Below, in pieces: positions 33,674 through 43,736 of a stretch of 64,000 nt of DNA (position 1 is the first letter of the stretch; each line of letters starts with the position of its first letter). Under the pieces are notes generated by a model, which ran no database searches, was not told where the DNA came from, and saw only the letters and a program-made list of their open reading frames with translations. Location of the stretch: contig NZ_LGXZ01000006.1 of NCBI RefSeq assembly GCF_001238295.1, positions 124,001-188,000 of the forward strand, written 5' to 3'. A program made the position numbers and the translations under genes. The DNA comes from Ruegeria sp. 6PALISEP08. GTDB taxonomy: Bacteria > Pseudomonadota > Alphaproteobacteria > Rhodobacterales > Rhodobacteraceae.

Positions 33674-34360
33674 ATGAGCAGTGAGCATTATACACCCGCC
33701 GTGAACCCTTTGCCGCCTGCAGTTGTGGCGCTGGTTCTGTTCATCATCGGAATTGAACTTGCTTTCACCTTGGGATCGCGCGGTTTGGTCGGAGGGCCTG
33801 ACGCGGTGGGCTGGCGGTTGGATGCGATACAGCATTATGCGTTCTCAGCAGATATTTTCGACTGGATGGTGTTGAACGGGCGCTGGCCGTTTGAGCATGT
33901 GATCCGATTTGTGACCTATCCTTTTGTGTCGGCCAATTTTACGCAGGCTGTTTTTGTCTGCGTTTTCGTTCTGGCTATGGGCAAGATGGTCGGTGAAGTG
34001 TTTGGCGGCTTCCCCATGCTGCTGATCTTTGTCGTCTCAGGGATCGGGGGCGCATTGGCCTATGCTGTTTTGTTGGATCCCCGCTATCCGTTGATCGGAG
34101 GGTTTCCTCCGGTTTACGGGCTGATCGGGGCGTTCACGTGGTTGTTGTGGCGCAAACTGTCGTTGGTTGGCGCAAATCAGGCACGGGCTTTTCAGCTCAT
34201 TGCCGTGCTGATGGGCATTCAATTCCTGTTTGGTCTGATATTTGGAGGCAATTGGGAATGGGTTGCCGACCTGGGCGGGTTTGCCACCGGTTTCGGCGTA
34301 TCTTTCCTTGTCGCACCCGGTGCCTGGGACCGCATCGTTGGGCGCATTCGTCGCGACTGA
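33674..34360 (+). CDS. Rhomboid-like membrane protein lacking the catalytic dyad
   Basis: 228 residues with six or so transmembrane helices in the rhomboid layout. The active-site loop, GASG-A-x-(F/Y)-G in proteases, reads GGFPPVYGLIGAF (142-154), so the serine is replaced; the later histidine position reads WVADLGGFATG (197-206), and the H-x3-N of helix 2 is also absent. Probably a non-proteolytic rhomboid. A longer reading frame upstream runs antisense to trpS and is rejected. Convergent with murJ, stops adjacent. Confidence 0.8.
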   Translation: MSSEHYTPAVNPLPPAVVALVLFIIGIELAFTLGSRGLVGGPDAVGWRLDAIQHYAFSADIFDWMVLNGRWPFEHVIRFVTYPFVSANFTQAVFVCVFVLAMGKMVGEVFGGFPMLLIFVVSGIGGALAYAVLLDPRYPLIGGFPPVYGLIGAFTWLLWRKLSLVGANQARAFQLIAVLMGIQFLFGLIFGGNWEWVADLGGFATGFGVSFLVAPGAWDRIVGRIRRD

Positions 34361-35902
34361 TCAGGATCGGCGCAGCGCGCGTTTGAACTCGGACAGTTTA
34401 AATGCGCCCAAGAGATGGCCAAGACAGAAGTAAGAAGCTGCCGCGACGCAAATCAGGACAAGAAGCGCCAGATATCGCCAACCGGGAACACCCAGCGTCC
34501 ACCCAAATGCCTGAAGCGCCGCGTACAAGACCACGCCCATGCCGATCGAGGCCAGCACGATCCGGCCTGCGCGCTGTTTGAACCGGTCATCGAACCGCGC
34601 TTCTTCCCCCATGCTTCGCGCCCCCAAGGCCAACAGCACGACCATGGCCCAACCCGCTGTAGATGCGGCAATAGCTGGTGCGATCCAGCCCACTACAGGG
34701 AAGAGGCCAAAAGCCAAAGCCGCATTCACGATCATTGCCACGATGGCATAGTGAAACGGAGCGCGCGTATTCTCGCGCGCGAAATACAGGGGTTGCAGCA
34801 GTTTTTGCAGCGTGAAGGCAGGTAGCCCAACGCCATAAATCGCAACGGCTAACGCTGTGGCTGTGGTATCTTCGGCGCTGAACTGCCCCCGTTGGAACAG
34901 GACCGAGACCAGCGGGTTGGGGATGACCAGAAACGCCACGGTCGAAGGCAGGGTCAGCAGCAGCATGAATTCCCCAGCGCGGGAAAATGCGTTGCGGGCA
35001 CCATCCTTGTCCTCTGCACGCAGGCGGCGCGAGAGATCGGGCAATAAAACAATGCCAATGGCGATCCCGACCACACCCAGCGGCAGTTGATACAGCCGAT
35101 CTGCGGCAAACAGCCAGCTCACGGCTTTTTCGGTTTTCGACGCAACCAACTGTCCGACCACCAGATTGACCTGTGTGACCCCCATGGCCAGAGCGGCGGG
35201 GACTGCGATGCGGACCATCCGGCGCATCTCGGGCGTCAGATGGGGCAGGCCGGGTCGAATGCGAATGCCGGCGCGCTCGGTCGCCACCCAGACCAGCGCC
35301 AACTGTGCGATACCGGCAACCGGGATGACCGAGATCAGCCATCGGATCACTTCGCCGCCGGACAGGGCTCCGGCAATCAGGGCGGTGCAGGCAAAAATGT
35401 TCAGCAAAACCGGCGCGGCTGCCGCTGCCGCGAACCGACCGGTTGCGTTCAGAACACCGGAAAAGAGGGCGGCCAGAGACATGAACAGGATGTAAGGGAA
35501 GACAACATACCCATAATCCACCGCCAGATCGAACCGCTCATCTCCGTAGAACCCTTCTGCTGTCAGCCACACCAGACCGGGCATGAAAACCAGCGCCAGC
35601 CCGACCAGTGCCAAAACAGCAAGCGCCAACAGGTTAAACGCATCCTGCGCAAAACCCTGCGGATTTTGGTCCGCTTCCAACCGCTTTGAGAACAAGGGCA
35701 CAAAGGCCGCGTTAAAGGCACCTTCGGCAAAAAAGCGGCGGAACATGTTCGGCAGGCGGAATGCTGCAACAAACGCATCCATAATCGGCCCGGGGCCGAT
35801 AAGCGCGGTCAGCAGAATTTCACGCAGGAATCCCAGAATGCGGCTGGCCAGTGTCCAGAAGCCAACCGTGAAAAAGCCCGAAATCAACCGGATTTGCTTC
35901 AT
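34361..35902 (-). CDS. murJ: Lipid II flippase MurJ
   Basis: 513 residues with 14 predicted transmembrane segments. FWTLASRILGFLREILLTAL, ADAFVAAFRLPNMFRRFFAEG-like sequence (here MDAFVAAFRLPNMFRRFFAE) and AFNAAFVPLF are diagnostic of MurJ/MviN. Flips lipid II across the inner membrane for peptidoglycan synthesis. Its start overlaps the glnD stop (ATGA), a common arrangement in alphaproteobacteria. Confidence 0.95.
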   Translation of the reverse strand: MKQIRLISGFFTVGFWTLASRILGFLREILLTALIGPGPIMDAFVAAFRLPNMFRRFFAEGAFNAAFVPLFSKRLEADQNPQGFAQDAFNLLALAVLALVGLALVFMPGLVWLTAEGFYGDERFDLAVDYGYVVFPYILFMSLAALFSGVLNATGRFAAAAAAPVLLNIFACTALIAGALSGGEVIRWLISVIPVAGIAQLALVWVATERAGIRIRPGLPHLTPEMRRMVRIAVPAALAMGVTQVNLVVGQLVASKTEKAVSWLFAADRLYQLPLGVVGIAIGIVLLPDLSRRLRAEDKDGARNAFSRAGEFMLLLTLPSTVAFLVIPNPLVSVLFQRGQFSAEDTTATALAVAIYGVGLPAFTLQKLLQPLYFARENTRAPFHYAIVAMIVNAALAFGLFPVVGWIAPAIAASTAGWAMVVLLALGARSMGEEARFDDRFKQRAGRIVLASIGMGVVLYAALQAFGWTLGVPGWRYLALLVLICVAAASYFCLGHLLGAFKLSEFKRALRRS

Positions 35903-38718
35903 GAGGCCGCACGCTCGGCGCCTTCGGTGATCGCCGTGCGCAGTTTCGCCTCAAGCCCGCGCTGCTTGCTTTCCGAGTGGTATTTCAATCCGAACATATC
36001 CTTGACGTAAAAGGCGTCCACCACCTGTTCGCCATAGGTCGCGATCACGGCATTAGCGATGTAGACATTCGCAGCCGCCAGCGTTCGGGTCAGGTCATAT
36101 AGCAGACCGGGTCGGTCGCGCGTGTCGACCTCGATGATCGTGTAGATTTCGGACCCTTCATTATCAAAGATGATGTGGGTCGGCACGTTGAAGGCGCGTT
36201 CGCGCTTCTTGATCTTGTCGCGTGATTTCAAGGCTTCCTTGGCAACCACTTCCCCACGCAACGTCTTGTGGATCATCTGCGTCAGGCGGGGCAGGCGCGT
36301 GGCTTCGAAGGGACGCCCGTCGGCATCCTGAATCCAGAACGCATCCGTGACATAGCCGTCTTTAGTGGTGTAGCTGCGGGCATCCACAACGTTCGCGCCG
36401 ACAAGGGCCAGGGCCCCGGCGATGCGGGCAAAAATCCCGGGATGGTCGCCCATTGCAAAGCAAGCGCGCGTCGCGTCACGATCCTCGTCAGGTTCAAGCC
36501 TGATCTCCATTGCGCCCGGATCGCCGCTTTGTTCCAGTGCGCGCAGCATCTCGGCAAACTCGACATGCGTCGCCAGATTGAGACCTTGCCAATAAGGATC
36601 ATAGTGACGCACTGTTTCAGCTTTGAGATCGGTTTTGGACCATCCCGCCAACTCCGTACGCAAGGCTTTCTTTGCCTCAGCCCCGCGATTGGCGCGGTTG
36701 AGGTCTTCCATCCCGGTTTCCAGCGCCCGCTTGGTTTCTGCGTGCAAGGCGCGCAGCAACGTGGCTTTCCAATTGTTCCAGGTGTTGGGGCCTACACCGC
36801 GAATGTCGCAGACCGTGAGTACGGTCAGCAGGTCCAGCCGTTTGACCGTTTGAACAGCCTTGGCAAAATCACGAACGGTGCGCGGATCCGAGATGTCGCG
36901 CTTTTGCGCCATGTCCGACATCAGCAGGTGATACCGCACGAGCCATTCAACTGTTTCCGATTCTGATTTGCTCAGCCCCAATCGCGGGGCCACCTTGCGC
37001 GCGACCTGCGCGCCCAGAATCGAGTGATCCTCGGGGCGGCCTTTGGCTATATCGTGCAGCAGCAGCGCGACGTAAAGCACCTTTCGGTTGACCCCACGTT
37101 CAAGGATCGAAGAGGCAAGCGGCAGGGATTCCACCAGTTCTCCGCGTTCGATCTGGGCCAGATTGACGATACACTGGATGGTATGCTCGTCCACTGTATA
37201 GCTGTGATACATGTTGAACTGCATCATTGCTACGATGTGCTCGAACTCGGGCAGGAAGGCCGAGAGGACACCCAGTTCGTTCATCCTACGCAAGGCACGT
37301 TCCGGGTTGCCGTGTTTAAGCATCAGATCCAGAAAAATGCGCTTGGCTTCTTTGTCGTTGCGCATTTCATCGTCGATCAGATGCAGGTTGGCGCTGACAA
37401 GTCGCATCGCGTCGGGATGGATTAACATTCCGGTGCGCAGCCCTTCTTCGAACAGCCGCAGAAGGTTTACCTTGTCCAACAGGAACGTCTGAGGGTCGGC
37501 CACATCCAGCCGACCATGCACCACCTTATATCCGGCCTTGACCCTTGGGCCTCTTCGAAAAATCCGCTCAAGCAAAGGAGCGCCTTTCATGTGCAACGCT
37601 TCGAGCTTGGTCAGGAAAATCCGCGTCAGTTCGCCCACACAGGTGGCCTCGCGGAAATAGCGCTGCATGAACACCTCGACCGCACGTCGCCCGGCGCGGT
37701 CTTCATAGCCCATGCGCGCTGCAACCTCGACCTGCATGTCAAAAGTCAGCTGCTCGGTGGCGCGGCCCGTCACCAGATGCAGATGAGACCGGACGGCCCA
37801 GAGGAACTCTTCGGCCTGAACAAAAGTCTCGAACTCCTCGGGTGTGAACAAACCTAAAGGAACCAATTCGGCCACATCCTGAACGCCGTATATGTATTTT
37901 GCGATCCAATAGAGGGATTGAAGGTCGCGCAGGCCGCCCTTGCCCTCTTTCACATTGGGCTCGACCATGTAACGTTCACCCTGTTTAAGGTGCCGCTCGT
38001 CCCGTTCCTTCAGCTTCGCTTCAATAAATTCGCGTTCGGTTCCTTTGAACAACTCGCTTTTCAGGCGTTGATCCAACTCATCCGCCAGCGCCTTGTCGCC
38101 TGCAAGGTAGCGTTGTTCCAACATGGCTGTGCGGATCGTGAAATCCTCTGCGCCCAGCCGCAGGCAGTCTTTGATCGTGCGCGAAGAATGCCCGACTTTC
38201 AGCCTCAGGTCCCACAAAATGTAGAGCATCGATTCGATGACGCTTTCAGCCCAGGCGGTGATTTTGTAGGGGGTCAGGAATAGCAGATCGACATCCGACG
38301 ATGGCGCCATTTCTCCGCGCCCGTATCCGCCAACCGCTAGAACCGCGATCTTTTCGCCTTGGGTAGGCGTCGCCAACGGGTGCAGGCGTGTGCTGGATAC
38401 TTGCATTGCAGTTCCAACAAGTTGATCCGCCAGATAGGTGTATGACCGCGTCAGCGCGCGGGCCTCGAAAGGCTGTTTGCCAAAGGCTTCGGCAATAGCT
38501 GCGCGCCCGGCCTTTTGTGCATCGCGCAGGACCCGTACTGTTTCGGCACGCATTTTGCTGTTGTCCGGACATGACTCAAACGCCAGTGCCAGCGCGTCAT
38601 TGACGCCAGCGCTGTCGAAGATGTCCTTGGCGGGGCAGATGAACAGGCTTTCGGATGCGGGGCTGGCACCCGGCTGATCAGAAGCCGGCGCCAGAGAAGC
38701 TTTGTGGGGCAGGGTCAA
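35899..38718 (-). CDS. glnD: [Protein-PII] uridylyltransferase/uridylyl-removing enzyme
   Basis: 939 residues with all GlnD domains: nucleotidyltransferase GGYGRGEMAPSSDVDLLFL (130-148), an HD phosphohydrolase with YVALLLHDIAKG, and two C-terminal ACT domains that sense glutamine (HPGIFARIAGALALVGANV; DRPGLLYDLTRTLAAANV). Adds or removes UMP on PII to signal nitrogen status. The ATG at 38718 overlaps the end of the upstream lipoprotein gene by 41 bases; the conserved CPAKDIFDSA region at 29-37 supports that start. Confidence 0.96.
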   Translation of the reverse strand: MTLPHKASLAPASDQPGASPASESLFICPAKDIFDSAGVNDALALAFESCPDNSKMRAETVRVLRDAQKAGRAAIAEAFGKQPFEARALTRSYTYLADQLVGTAMQVSSTRLHPLATPTQGEKIAVLAVGGYGRGEMAPSSDVDLLFLTPYKITAWAESVIESMLYILWDLRLKVGHSSRTIKDCLRLGAEDFTIRTAMLEQRYLAGDKALADELDQRLKSELFKGTEREFIEAKLKERDERHLKQGERYMVEPNVKEGKGGLRDLQSLYWIAKYIYGVQDVAELVPLGLFTPEEFETFVQAEEFLWAVRSHLHLVTGRATEQLTFDMQVEVAARMGYEDRAGRRAVEVFMQRYFREATCVGELTRIFLTKLEALHMKGAPLLERIFRRGPRVKAGYKVVHGRLDVADPQTFLLDKVNLLRLFEEGLRTGMLIHPDAMRLVSANLHLIDDEMRNDKEAKRIFLDLMLKHGNPERALRRMNELGVLSAFLPEFEHIVAMMQFNMYHSYTVDEHTIQCIVNLAQIERGELVESLPLASSILERGVNRKVLYVALLLHDIAKGRPEDHSILGAQVARKVAPRLGLSKSESETVEWLVRYHLLMSDMAQKRDISDPRTVRDFAKAVQTVKRLDLLTVLTVCDIRGVGPNTWNNWKATLLRALHAETKRALETGMEDLNRANRGAEAKKALRTELAGWSKTDLKAETVRHYDPYWQGLNLATHVEFAEMLRALEQSGDPGAMEIRLEPDEDRDATRACFAMGDHPGIFARIAGALALVGANVVDARSYTTKDGYVTDAFWIQDADGRPFEATRLPRLTQMIHKTLRGEVVAKEALKSRDKIKKRERAFNVPTHIIFDNEGSEIYTIIEVDTRDRPGLLYDLTRTLAAANVYIANAVIATYGEQVVDAFYVKDMFGLKYHSESKQRGLEAKLRTAITEGAERAAS

Positions 38719-39850
38719 TCACAACTACCTGTTTGTTCTGGATCGTGGCGACCGCCAGACCGCGTTCATTGGTGCCGTTCGGACGCAGGCGGAAGATGCC
38801 GCCAACGCCTTGGAAACCGGCGTTCTGTGTCAGGGCCGCAGCTGTCAGAGCATCGGATTTACCCTGGCTGACCAGAGCGCCGATGGCCGCAATACCGTCA
38901 TAGGCCAGCCCGCTGATCGGATGGGGCGCTTCGCCATATGTCGCGTTATAGCGTTGGCGGTAAGCTTGTGCCTTCGACGGATCGGGCAGGGCAAACCATC
39001 CGCCCTGGACACCCGGCAGTTCCAACGTCTGTGGGGGAATATCCCAGCGCGTCAGGCCGATGAATTGCGTCGTTGCCTGAGACACTCCGGCCTCGGGCAA
39101 CAATTGCGAGAACAATGGCAGTGCGCCCGCCGTTGTGGCCGTCAGGAAAACCGAATCGGCTCCGGTCGAATCAATTGTGGCTTTGATTGCGGGCACCGAG
39201 TTGATAACGCCCTGCTGCGAGCGGTCGTATCCCACAGTTCCGGCGTTGTTGACCGGGCTGCTTGCGAGCGCGTTGGCGATGGCAGCTTGGCCCTGCTGAC
39301 CGGCGGCGTCGTTGCTGTGCACGATCACGGTGTTGGCTTTGCCCTGCCTGCCCGCAAAGCTCACCAGCCTGTTGGCCGTATTGTCAAAGGTCGGACCCAG
39401 GACAAAGACGTTGCCGCCAGCGATGCTGGTGTTGTTCGAAAACGAAAGAACATTGACGTTGTTACTCAACACCGCCAATCCGGCAGCATTTGCGGCCTGA
39501 GCGTATACCGGGCCGATAATTATCTTGGCACCATCCGCGACAGCTTGCTGGGCGACAGCTGTCGCCGTATTCGGGTTTCCGGCGGTGTCGTAAACACGCA
39601 GGTCAATGGTCACATTGGGCAGATCAGACATCGCCAGACGCGCTGCATTTTCCAGGCTTTGCGCCAATGCAGCATCACCTGACTGGCCAGACCCGCTGGG
39701 AACCAGCAACGCCACCGGAACCGGAGCAGAGGTATTGATCGAAGGTCCACCCCCAAAGCCGCCCGGCTCACAAGCGGCCAGAAATGCGGCGGTTGTCAGG
39801 GCAGCGGCGACTTTCGCCAGCTTGCTAACGGGCTTGCAAACGGTAAACAT
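38678..39850 (-). CDS. LppC/LpoA-like lipoprotein, penicillin-binding protein activator family
   Basis: 390 residues. Lipoprotein signal with lipobox LAAC (C27). The remainder is a periplasmic-binding-protein type I fold (VPVALLVPSGSGQSGDAALA, IIIGPVYAQAANAAGLAV, ISGLAYDGIAAIGAL). In gammaproteobacteria LpoA activates PBP1a; in roseobacters this gene lies next to rsmI, as LpoA does in Escherichia coli. Divergent from rsmI; its 3' end overlaps glnD. Confidence 0.8.
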   Translation of the reverse strand: MFTVCKPVSKLAKVAAALTTAAFLAACEPGGFGGGPSINTSAPVPVALLVPSGSGQSGDAALAQSLENAARLAMSDLPNVTIDLRVYDTAGNPNTATAVAQQAVADGAKIIIGPVYAQAANAAGLAVLSNNVNVLSFSNNTSIAGGNVFVLGPTFDNTANRLVSFAGRQGKANTVIVHSNDAAGQQGQAAIANALASSPVNNAGTVGYDRSQQGVINSVPAIKATIDSTGADSVFLTATTAGALPLFSQLLPEAGVSQATTQFIGLTRWDIPPQTLELPGVQGGWFALPDPSKAQAYRQRYNATYGEAPHPISGLAYDGIAAIGALVSQGKSDALTAAALTQNAGFQGVGGIFRLRPNGTNERGLAVATIQNKQVVVIDPAPQSFSGAGF

Positions 39851-39938
39851 CTAAATGAAAACTCCCTGGTCCGGCGGCGATGAATGCTTCTGTTCTGTCG
39901 AGCCGCGATAATAAACGTCACGCTGTGAGGGTCCAGCT

Positions 39939-40793
39939 TTGAATTTCCAAAAGATCAGATTGGCTGCGGGCCTGTATTTTGTTGCCACTCCGATTGGAAC
40001 TGCGCGCGACATTACGCTCAGGGCATTGGACGTTCTGGCCTCAGCCGATGTGATCGCGGCAGAGGACACCCGAAGCCTGCGCCGGTTGATGGAGATCCAC
40101 GGCGTCCCGCTAGAGGGGCGTCGAATTCAAGCCTATCATGACCACAGCGGCGCAGGCGCGCGCGGCAAAATCATGGAGGCGCTGGCGCAGGGGCAATCAG
40201 TTGCCTATGCGTCCGAGGCGGGAATGCCGCTTATTGCTGATCCGGGCTATGATCTGGGCAAGCAGGCGGCTGAAGCCGGGCATATGGTAACGTGCGCCCC
40301 AGGCGCATCGGCCGCTGTGACAGCGTTGACTCTGGCGGGTCTTCCGACGGATGCGTTCTTTTTTGCGGGGTTTCTGCCAAATGCATCGGGTGCACGCCGC
40401 TCCCGGATTGAAGCGCTGAAGGAAATTCCGGGCACGTTGGTGTTCTACGAATCTCCGAAACGTGTGTCATCCAGCTTGTCGGATCTGGCCTTGGTTCTGG
40501 GGGCAGACCGCCAGGCGGCGCTGTGTCGCGAATTGACCAAGAAATTCGAAGAGATCCGCCGTGGAACCCTGGCCGAATTGGCCGAGGAGTATCAAGACAA
40601 GACGGTCAAGGGTGAAATCGTTCTGCTGGTAGATCGCGGCCATTCGCAAAGCGTTAACGAATCTGACGTAGAAGACGCTTTGAAGCGAGCGCTGGAAAAC
40701 CACTCGGTTCGGGATGCGGCAGATTTTGTTTCAAAAATGTATGACCTGCCGCGCCGACCGATTTACCAGAAAGCTCTGAAACTGGGAAAATGA
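39939..40793 (+). CDS. rsmI: 16S rRNA (cytidine1402-2'-O)-methyltransferase
   Basis: 284 residues, SAM-dependent tetrapyrrole-methylase-like fold: LYFVATPIGTARDITLRALD, AAEDTRSLRRLM, SEAGMPLIADPGY and FFAGFLPNASGARRSR are RsmI motifs. It starts at TTG (39939), supported by GAGGG seven bases upstream (39927-39931) and no upstream in-frame ATG. Followed by yraN after four bases. Confidence 0.94.
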   Translation: MNFQKIRLAAGLYFVATPIGTARDITLRALDVLASADVIAAEDTRSLRRLMEIHGVPLEGRRIQAYHDHSGAGARGKIMEALAQGQSVAYASEAGMPLIADPGYDLGKQAAEAGHMVTCAPGASAAVTALTLAGLPTDAFFFAGFLPNASGARRSRIEALKEIPGTLVFYESPKRVSSSLSDLALVLGADRQAALCRELTKKFEEIRRGTLAELAEEYQDKTVKGEIVLLVDRGHSQSVNESDVEDALKRALENHSVRDAADFVSKMYDLPRRPIYQKALKLGK

Positions 40794-40797
40794 TGAC

Positions 40798-41169
40798 ATG
40801 GGTCGGCGGACAAATCAGGGCTCTGTTTCCTATCATGCCGGGCAAGCGGCAGAGCTGCGGGTCGCCGAGGACTATGAGCGCCGTGGCTTGACCATTCTGC
40901 ATCGCCGCTGGCGCGGTGCGGGCGGTGAAATCGATCTGATCGCGCGCAACGGCGATGGGCTTGTGTTCATCGAGGTCAAGAAAAGCAGCAGTTTCGACAG
41001 GGCGGCTGCCCGGATCAGCCGCAAACAGATTGACCGAATCTGTACCTCAGCCGCGCAATTTCTCGAGAACGAACCCAACGGGCAACTGACCGATGTGCGC
41101 TTTGATGCAGCGCTTGTAGATGGTTCAGGCGCTGTTCAAATCATCGAAAACGCCTTCGGTCACGCCTAA
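40798..41169 (+). CDS. yraN: UPF0102 YraN family endonuclease-like protein
   Basis: 123 residues. AAELRVAEDYERRGLTILHR and GEIDLIARNGDGLVFIEVKK give the E...D-x-(E)-x-K nuclease-fold motif of the Holliday-junction-resolvase-like UPF0102 family. Function not established. Order rsmI-yraN-gshB is widespread in proteobacteria. Confidence 0.92.
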   Translation: MGRRTNQGSVSYHAGQAAELRVAEDYERRGLTILHRRWRGAGGEIDLIARNGDGLVFIEVKKSSSFDRAAARISRKQIDRICTSAAQFLENEPNGQLTDVRFDAALVDGSGAVQIIENAFGHA

Positions 41170-41230
41170 GCCCCATTGAACCCCGGGACCTGCTGGGCCA
41201 TGTATCTGGCGTGAAACTGAGGGACACGCC

Positions 41231-42163
41231 ATGAAAATCGCCTTTCAAATGGACCCGATCGGGGCCGTGGACGTCAACGCCGACAGCTCATTCCGTCTGG
41301 CGGAAGAGGCGCAGGCGCGCGGGCATTCTTTGTTTTTCTACGGGCCGGATCAGTTGGCCTATCAAGAAGGTCGCATCACGGCGCGTGGCCATGACATGAC
41401 CGTGCAGCGGATCGAGGGTGATCCGGCTGTGCTGGGGCCGGAACGCGAAGTTGATTTGGCCGATTTTGATGTGGTTTGGCTGCGGCAGGACCCTCCGTTT
41501 GACATGCACTACATCACGTCCACGCATTTGCTGGATCGCATCAACGGTCAGACGCTGGTGGTCAATGACCCTTTTTGGGTGCGCAACTATCCGGAAAAGC
41601 TGCTGGTCCTGGATTTCCCTGACCTAACTCCGCCGACAACGATTGCGCGCGACCTGCAGACGATCAAAGCGTTTAAGGAAAAACATGGGGATATCATCCT
41701 CAAGCCGCTCTATGGCAACGGCGGCGCAGGGGTGTTCCGGCTGGATGCCAAGGATCGCAATCTGACGTCCCTGCACGAACTGTTTACGGGGTTCTCGCGT
41801 GAACCCCTGATTGTGCAGAAGTTCCTGCCGGATGTCAGTAATGGCGACAAGCGGGTGATCCTTGTAGATGGTGAGCCGGTTGGTGCGATCAACCGGGTTC
41901 CTGCGGCGGGGGAAACGCGGTCCAACATGCATGTGGGCGGGCGTCCGGAAAAGATCGGCTTGTCCGAGCGTGATCTTGAGATTTGCGCAGCAATCGGACC
42001 CCTGCTGAAAGAAAAAGGTCAGATCTTTGTCGGGATCGACGTCATTGGCGACTATCTGACTGAGATCAATGTGACCTCGCCCACTGGCATTCAGGAACTT
42101 GAACGCTTCGATGGTGTCAACATTGCCGAAAAAATCTGGCAGGCCATCGAAACCAAAATCTAA
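41231..42163 (+). CDS. gshB: Glutathione synthetase
   Basis: 310 residues, ATP-grasp. [20 protein letters not shown] at the N-terminus, [15 protein letters not shown] for ATP and [13 protein letters not shown] at the C-terminus are GshB motifs. Joins gamma-glutamylcysteine and glycine. GGGACAC precedes the ATG at 41231. Its stop overlaps the convergent comM stop by four bases. Confidence 0.96.
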   Translation: MKIAFQMDPIGAVDVNADSSFRLAEEAQARGHSLFFYGPDQLAYQEGRITARGHDMTVQRIEGDPAVLGPEREVDLADFDVVWLRQDPPFDMHYITSTHLLDRINGQTLVVNDPFWVRNYPEKLLVLDFPDLTPPTTIARDLQTIKAFKEKHGDIILKPLYGNGGAGVFRLDAKDRNLTSLHELFTGFSREPLIVQKFLPDVSNGDKRVILVDGEPVGAINRVPAAGETRSNMHVGGRPEKIGLSERDLEICAAIGPLLKEKGQIFVGIDVIGDYLTEINVTSPTGIQELERFDGVNIAEKIWQAIETKI

Positions 42164-43674
42164 GCCATGACACGGGCGCTGATGCGAAAGCTCAGCGCCT
42201 CGGCCACATGCGGTCTGTGGATGTTTGCGGAACCGTCCAGATCAGCGATGGTGCGCGCCACCCTCAGGATCCTGTGGAACGCGCGGGCGGACAAACCAAA
42301 TCGGTCTGCAGCTTTCAGCAACAGCTCTTTGCCTTCCGCATCGGGTGTTGCGATCTCCTCCAGAACCTTACCTTCTGCATCCGCGTTTTGGCGCAGATGT
42401 GGGGTTTCTCGAAATCGGTTTGCCTGAATGGCGCGGGCATTATCGACCCGTTCGGCGACCGTGGCAGAGCTGTCGCCGGATGGCGGTAAGTCAAGATCGG
42501 TGAACGCCACCGGCGGCACTTCAATCCTCAGGTCGAACCTGTCCATCAATGGCCCTGAAATGCGGTTCAGATAGTCCTCGCCACAGCCCGGTGCGCGCGA
42601 GCAGGCCCGAGAGGGGTCCGTCAGATAGCCGCATTTGCAGGGGTTGGCCGCAGCCACCAGCATAAAACGGCAGGGATATTTCACATGGGCATTTGCACGC
42701 GCCACCATGACTTCACCGGTTTCGATGGGCTGGCGCAGGGTTTCCAGAACAGTGCGTGGAAACTCAGGAAACTCATCCATGAACAGCACACCGTTATGAG
42801 CCAGTGAAATCTCCCCAGGTTTCGCCCCTTTGCCGCCTCCGACGATGGCCGCCATCGAGGCCGTATGGTGAGGCTCGCGAAACGGGCGCGTGCGATTGAT
42901 GCCGCCTTCGTCCAGCAAACCGCACAACGACTGGATCATCGAGGTTTCTAATGCTTCGACTGCGGTTAAGGGCGGCAGGATACCTGGCAGTCGCGCCGCC
43001 AGCATGGATTTGCCTGATCCCGGCGTGCCGATCATGATCAGGTGGTGACGTCCTGCTGCGGCAATTTCCAGGGCGCGTTTGGCACGTTCCTGCCCTTTTA
43101 CATCGCGCAGATCTCTTGCGCTGCGCGTCAGATTCACCTCGCCGGGCTGCGCGGTAGGCAGGGGTGATTGGCCCGAGAAATGGCGGACAACATCGCCCAG
43201 AGATTCCGCGCCGATCACCTGGGTCGCGTCAACCCAGGCCGCTTCGGCGCTGGAAGCTTTGGGGCATAGCAACATGCGATCATCGGCCGCCGCCGTCATC
43301 GCCGCGGGCAGAGCGCCGACCACCGGGACCAGCGAGCCGTCGAGTGAAAGCTCTCCCAGCGCTACGGTGCTTTCCGCGGCATCGGCAGGAATGATCTCGA
43401 GCGCTGATAACAGCGCGACCGCGATGGGCAGGTCGAAATGGCTGCCTTCTTTGGGCAGGTCAGCGGGGGACAGGTTGATGGTTATCCGCTTTGAGGGCAA
43501 GGCGATTGCCATCGCGGTCAGCGCGCTGCGCACCCGGTCGCGGGCTTCGGATACGGCCTTGTCCGGCAGGCCCACGATGGAAAATGCCGGCAGGCCGGGA
43601 GACACGGCGCATTGCACTTCAACCGGGCGGGCATCGACCCCTTGGAAAGCGACAGTGTGGGCGCGGGCGACCAT
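42160..43674 (-). CDS. comM: ComM/YifB Mg-chelatase-like AAA ATPase
   Basis: 504 residues. N-terminal ChlI domain ([20 protein letters not shown]), Walker A GTPGSGKS (216-223), [19 protein letters not shown], a zinc-like cysteine set [19 protein letters not shown] and a C-terminal Mg-chelatase domain. ComM is a hexameric helicase driving branch migration in natural transformation and is needed for gene-transfer-agent uptake in Rhodobacter (family knowledge). Several TTAA half-sites lie upstream. Confidence 0.94.
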   Translation of the reverse strand: MVARAHTVAFQGVDARPVEVQCAVSPGLPAFSIVGLPDKAVSEARDRVRSALTAMAIALPSKRITINLSPADLPKEGSHFDLPIAVALLSALEIIPADAAESTVALGELSLDGSLVPVVGALPAAMTAAADDRMLLCPKASSAEAAWVDATQVIGAESLGDVVRHFSGQSPLPTAQPGEVNLTRSARDLRDVKGQERAKRALEIAAAGRHHLIMIGTPGSGKSMLAARLPGILPPLTAVEALETSMIQSLCGLLDEGGINRTRPFREPHHTASMAAIVGGGKGAKPGEISLAHNGVLFMDEFPEFPRTVLETLRQPIETGEVMVARANAHVKYPCRFMLVAAANPCKCGYLTDPSRACSRAPGCGEDYLNRISGPLMDRFDLRIEVPPVAFTDLDLPPSGDSSATVAERVDNARAIQANRFRETPHLRQNADAEGKVLEEIATPDAEGKELLLKAADRFGLSARAFHRILRVARTIADLDGSANIHRPHVAEALSFRISARVMA

Positions 43675-43690
43675 GGCAGTCCTGTTCTTG

Positions 43691-43736
43691 GTTAACAGGA
43701 CGTTGATGTCATGGTTGTGGTTTAAGAGTCGTTAAC
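43691..43736. promoter_or_regulatory. TTAA half-sites upstream of comM
   Basis: GTTAAC at 43691-43696 and 43731-43736 plus TTAA at 43722-43725; the last two form TTAA-N6-TTAA, one base short of the CtrA consensus. The pair overlaps the 3' end of the GST gene. Confidence 0.3.
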
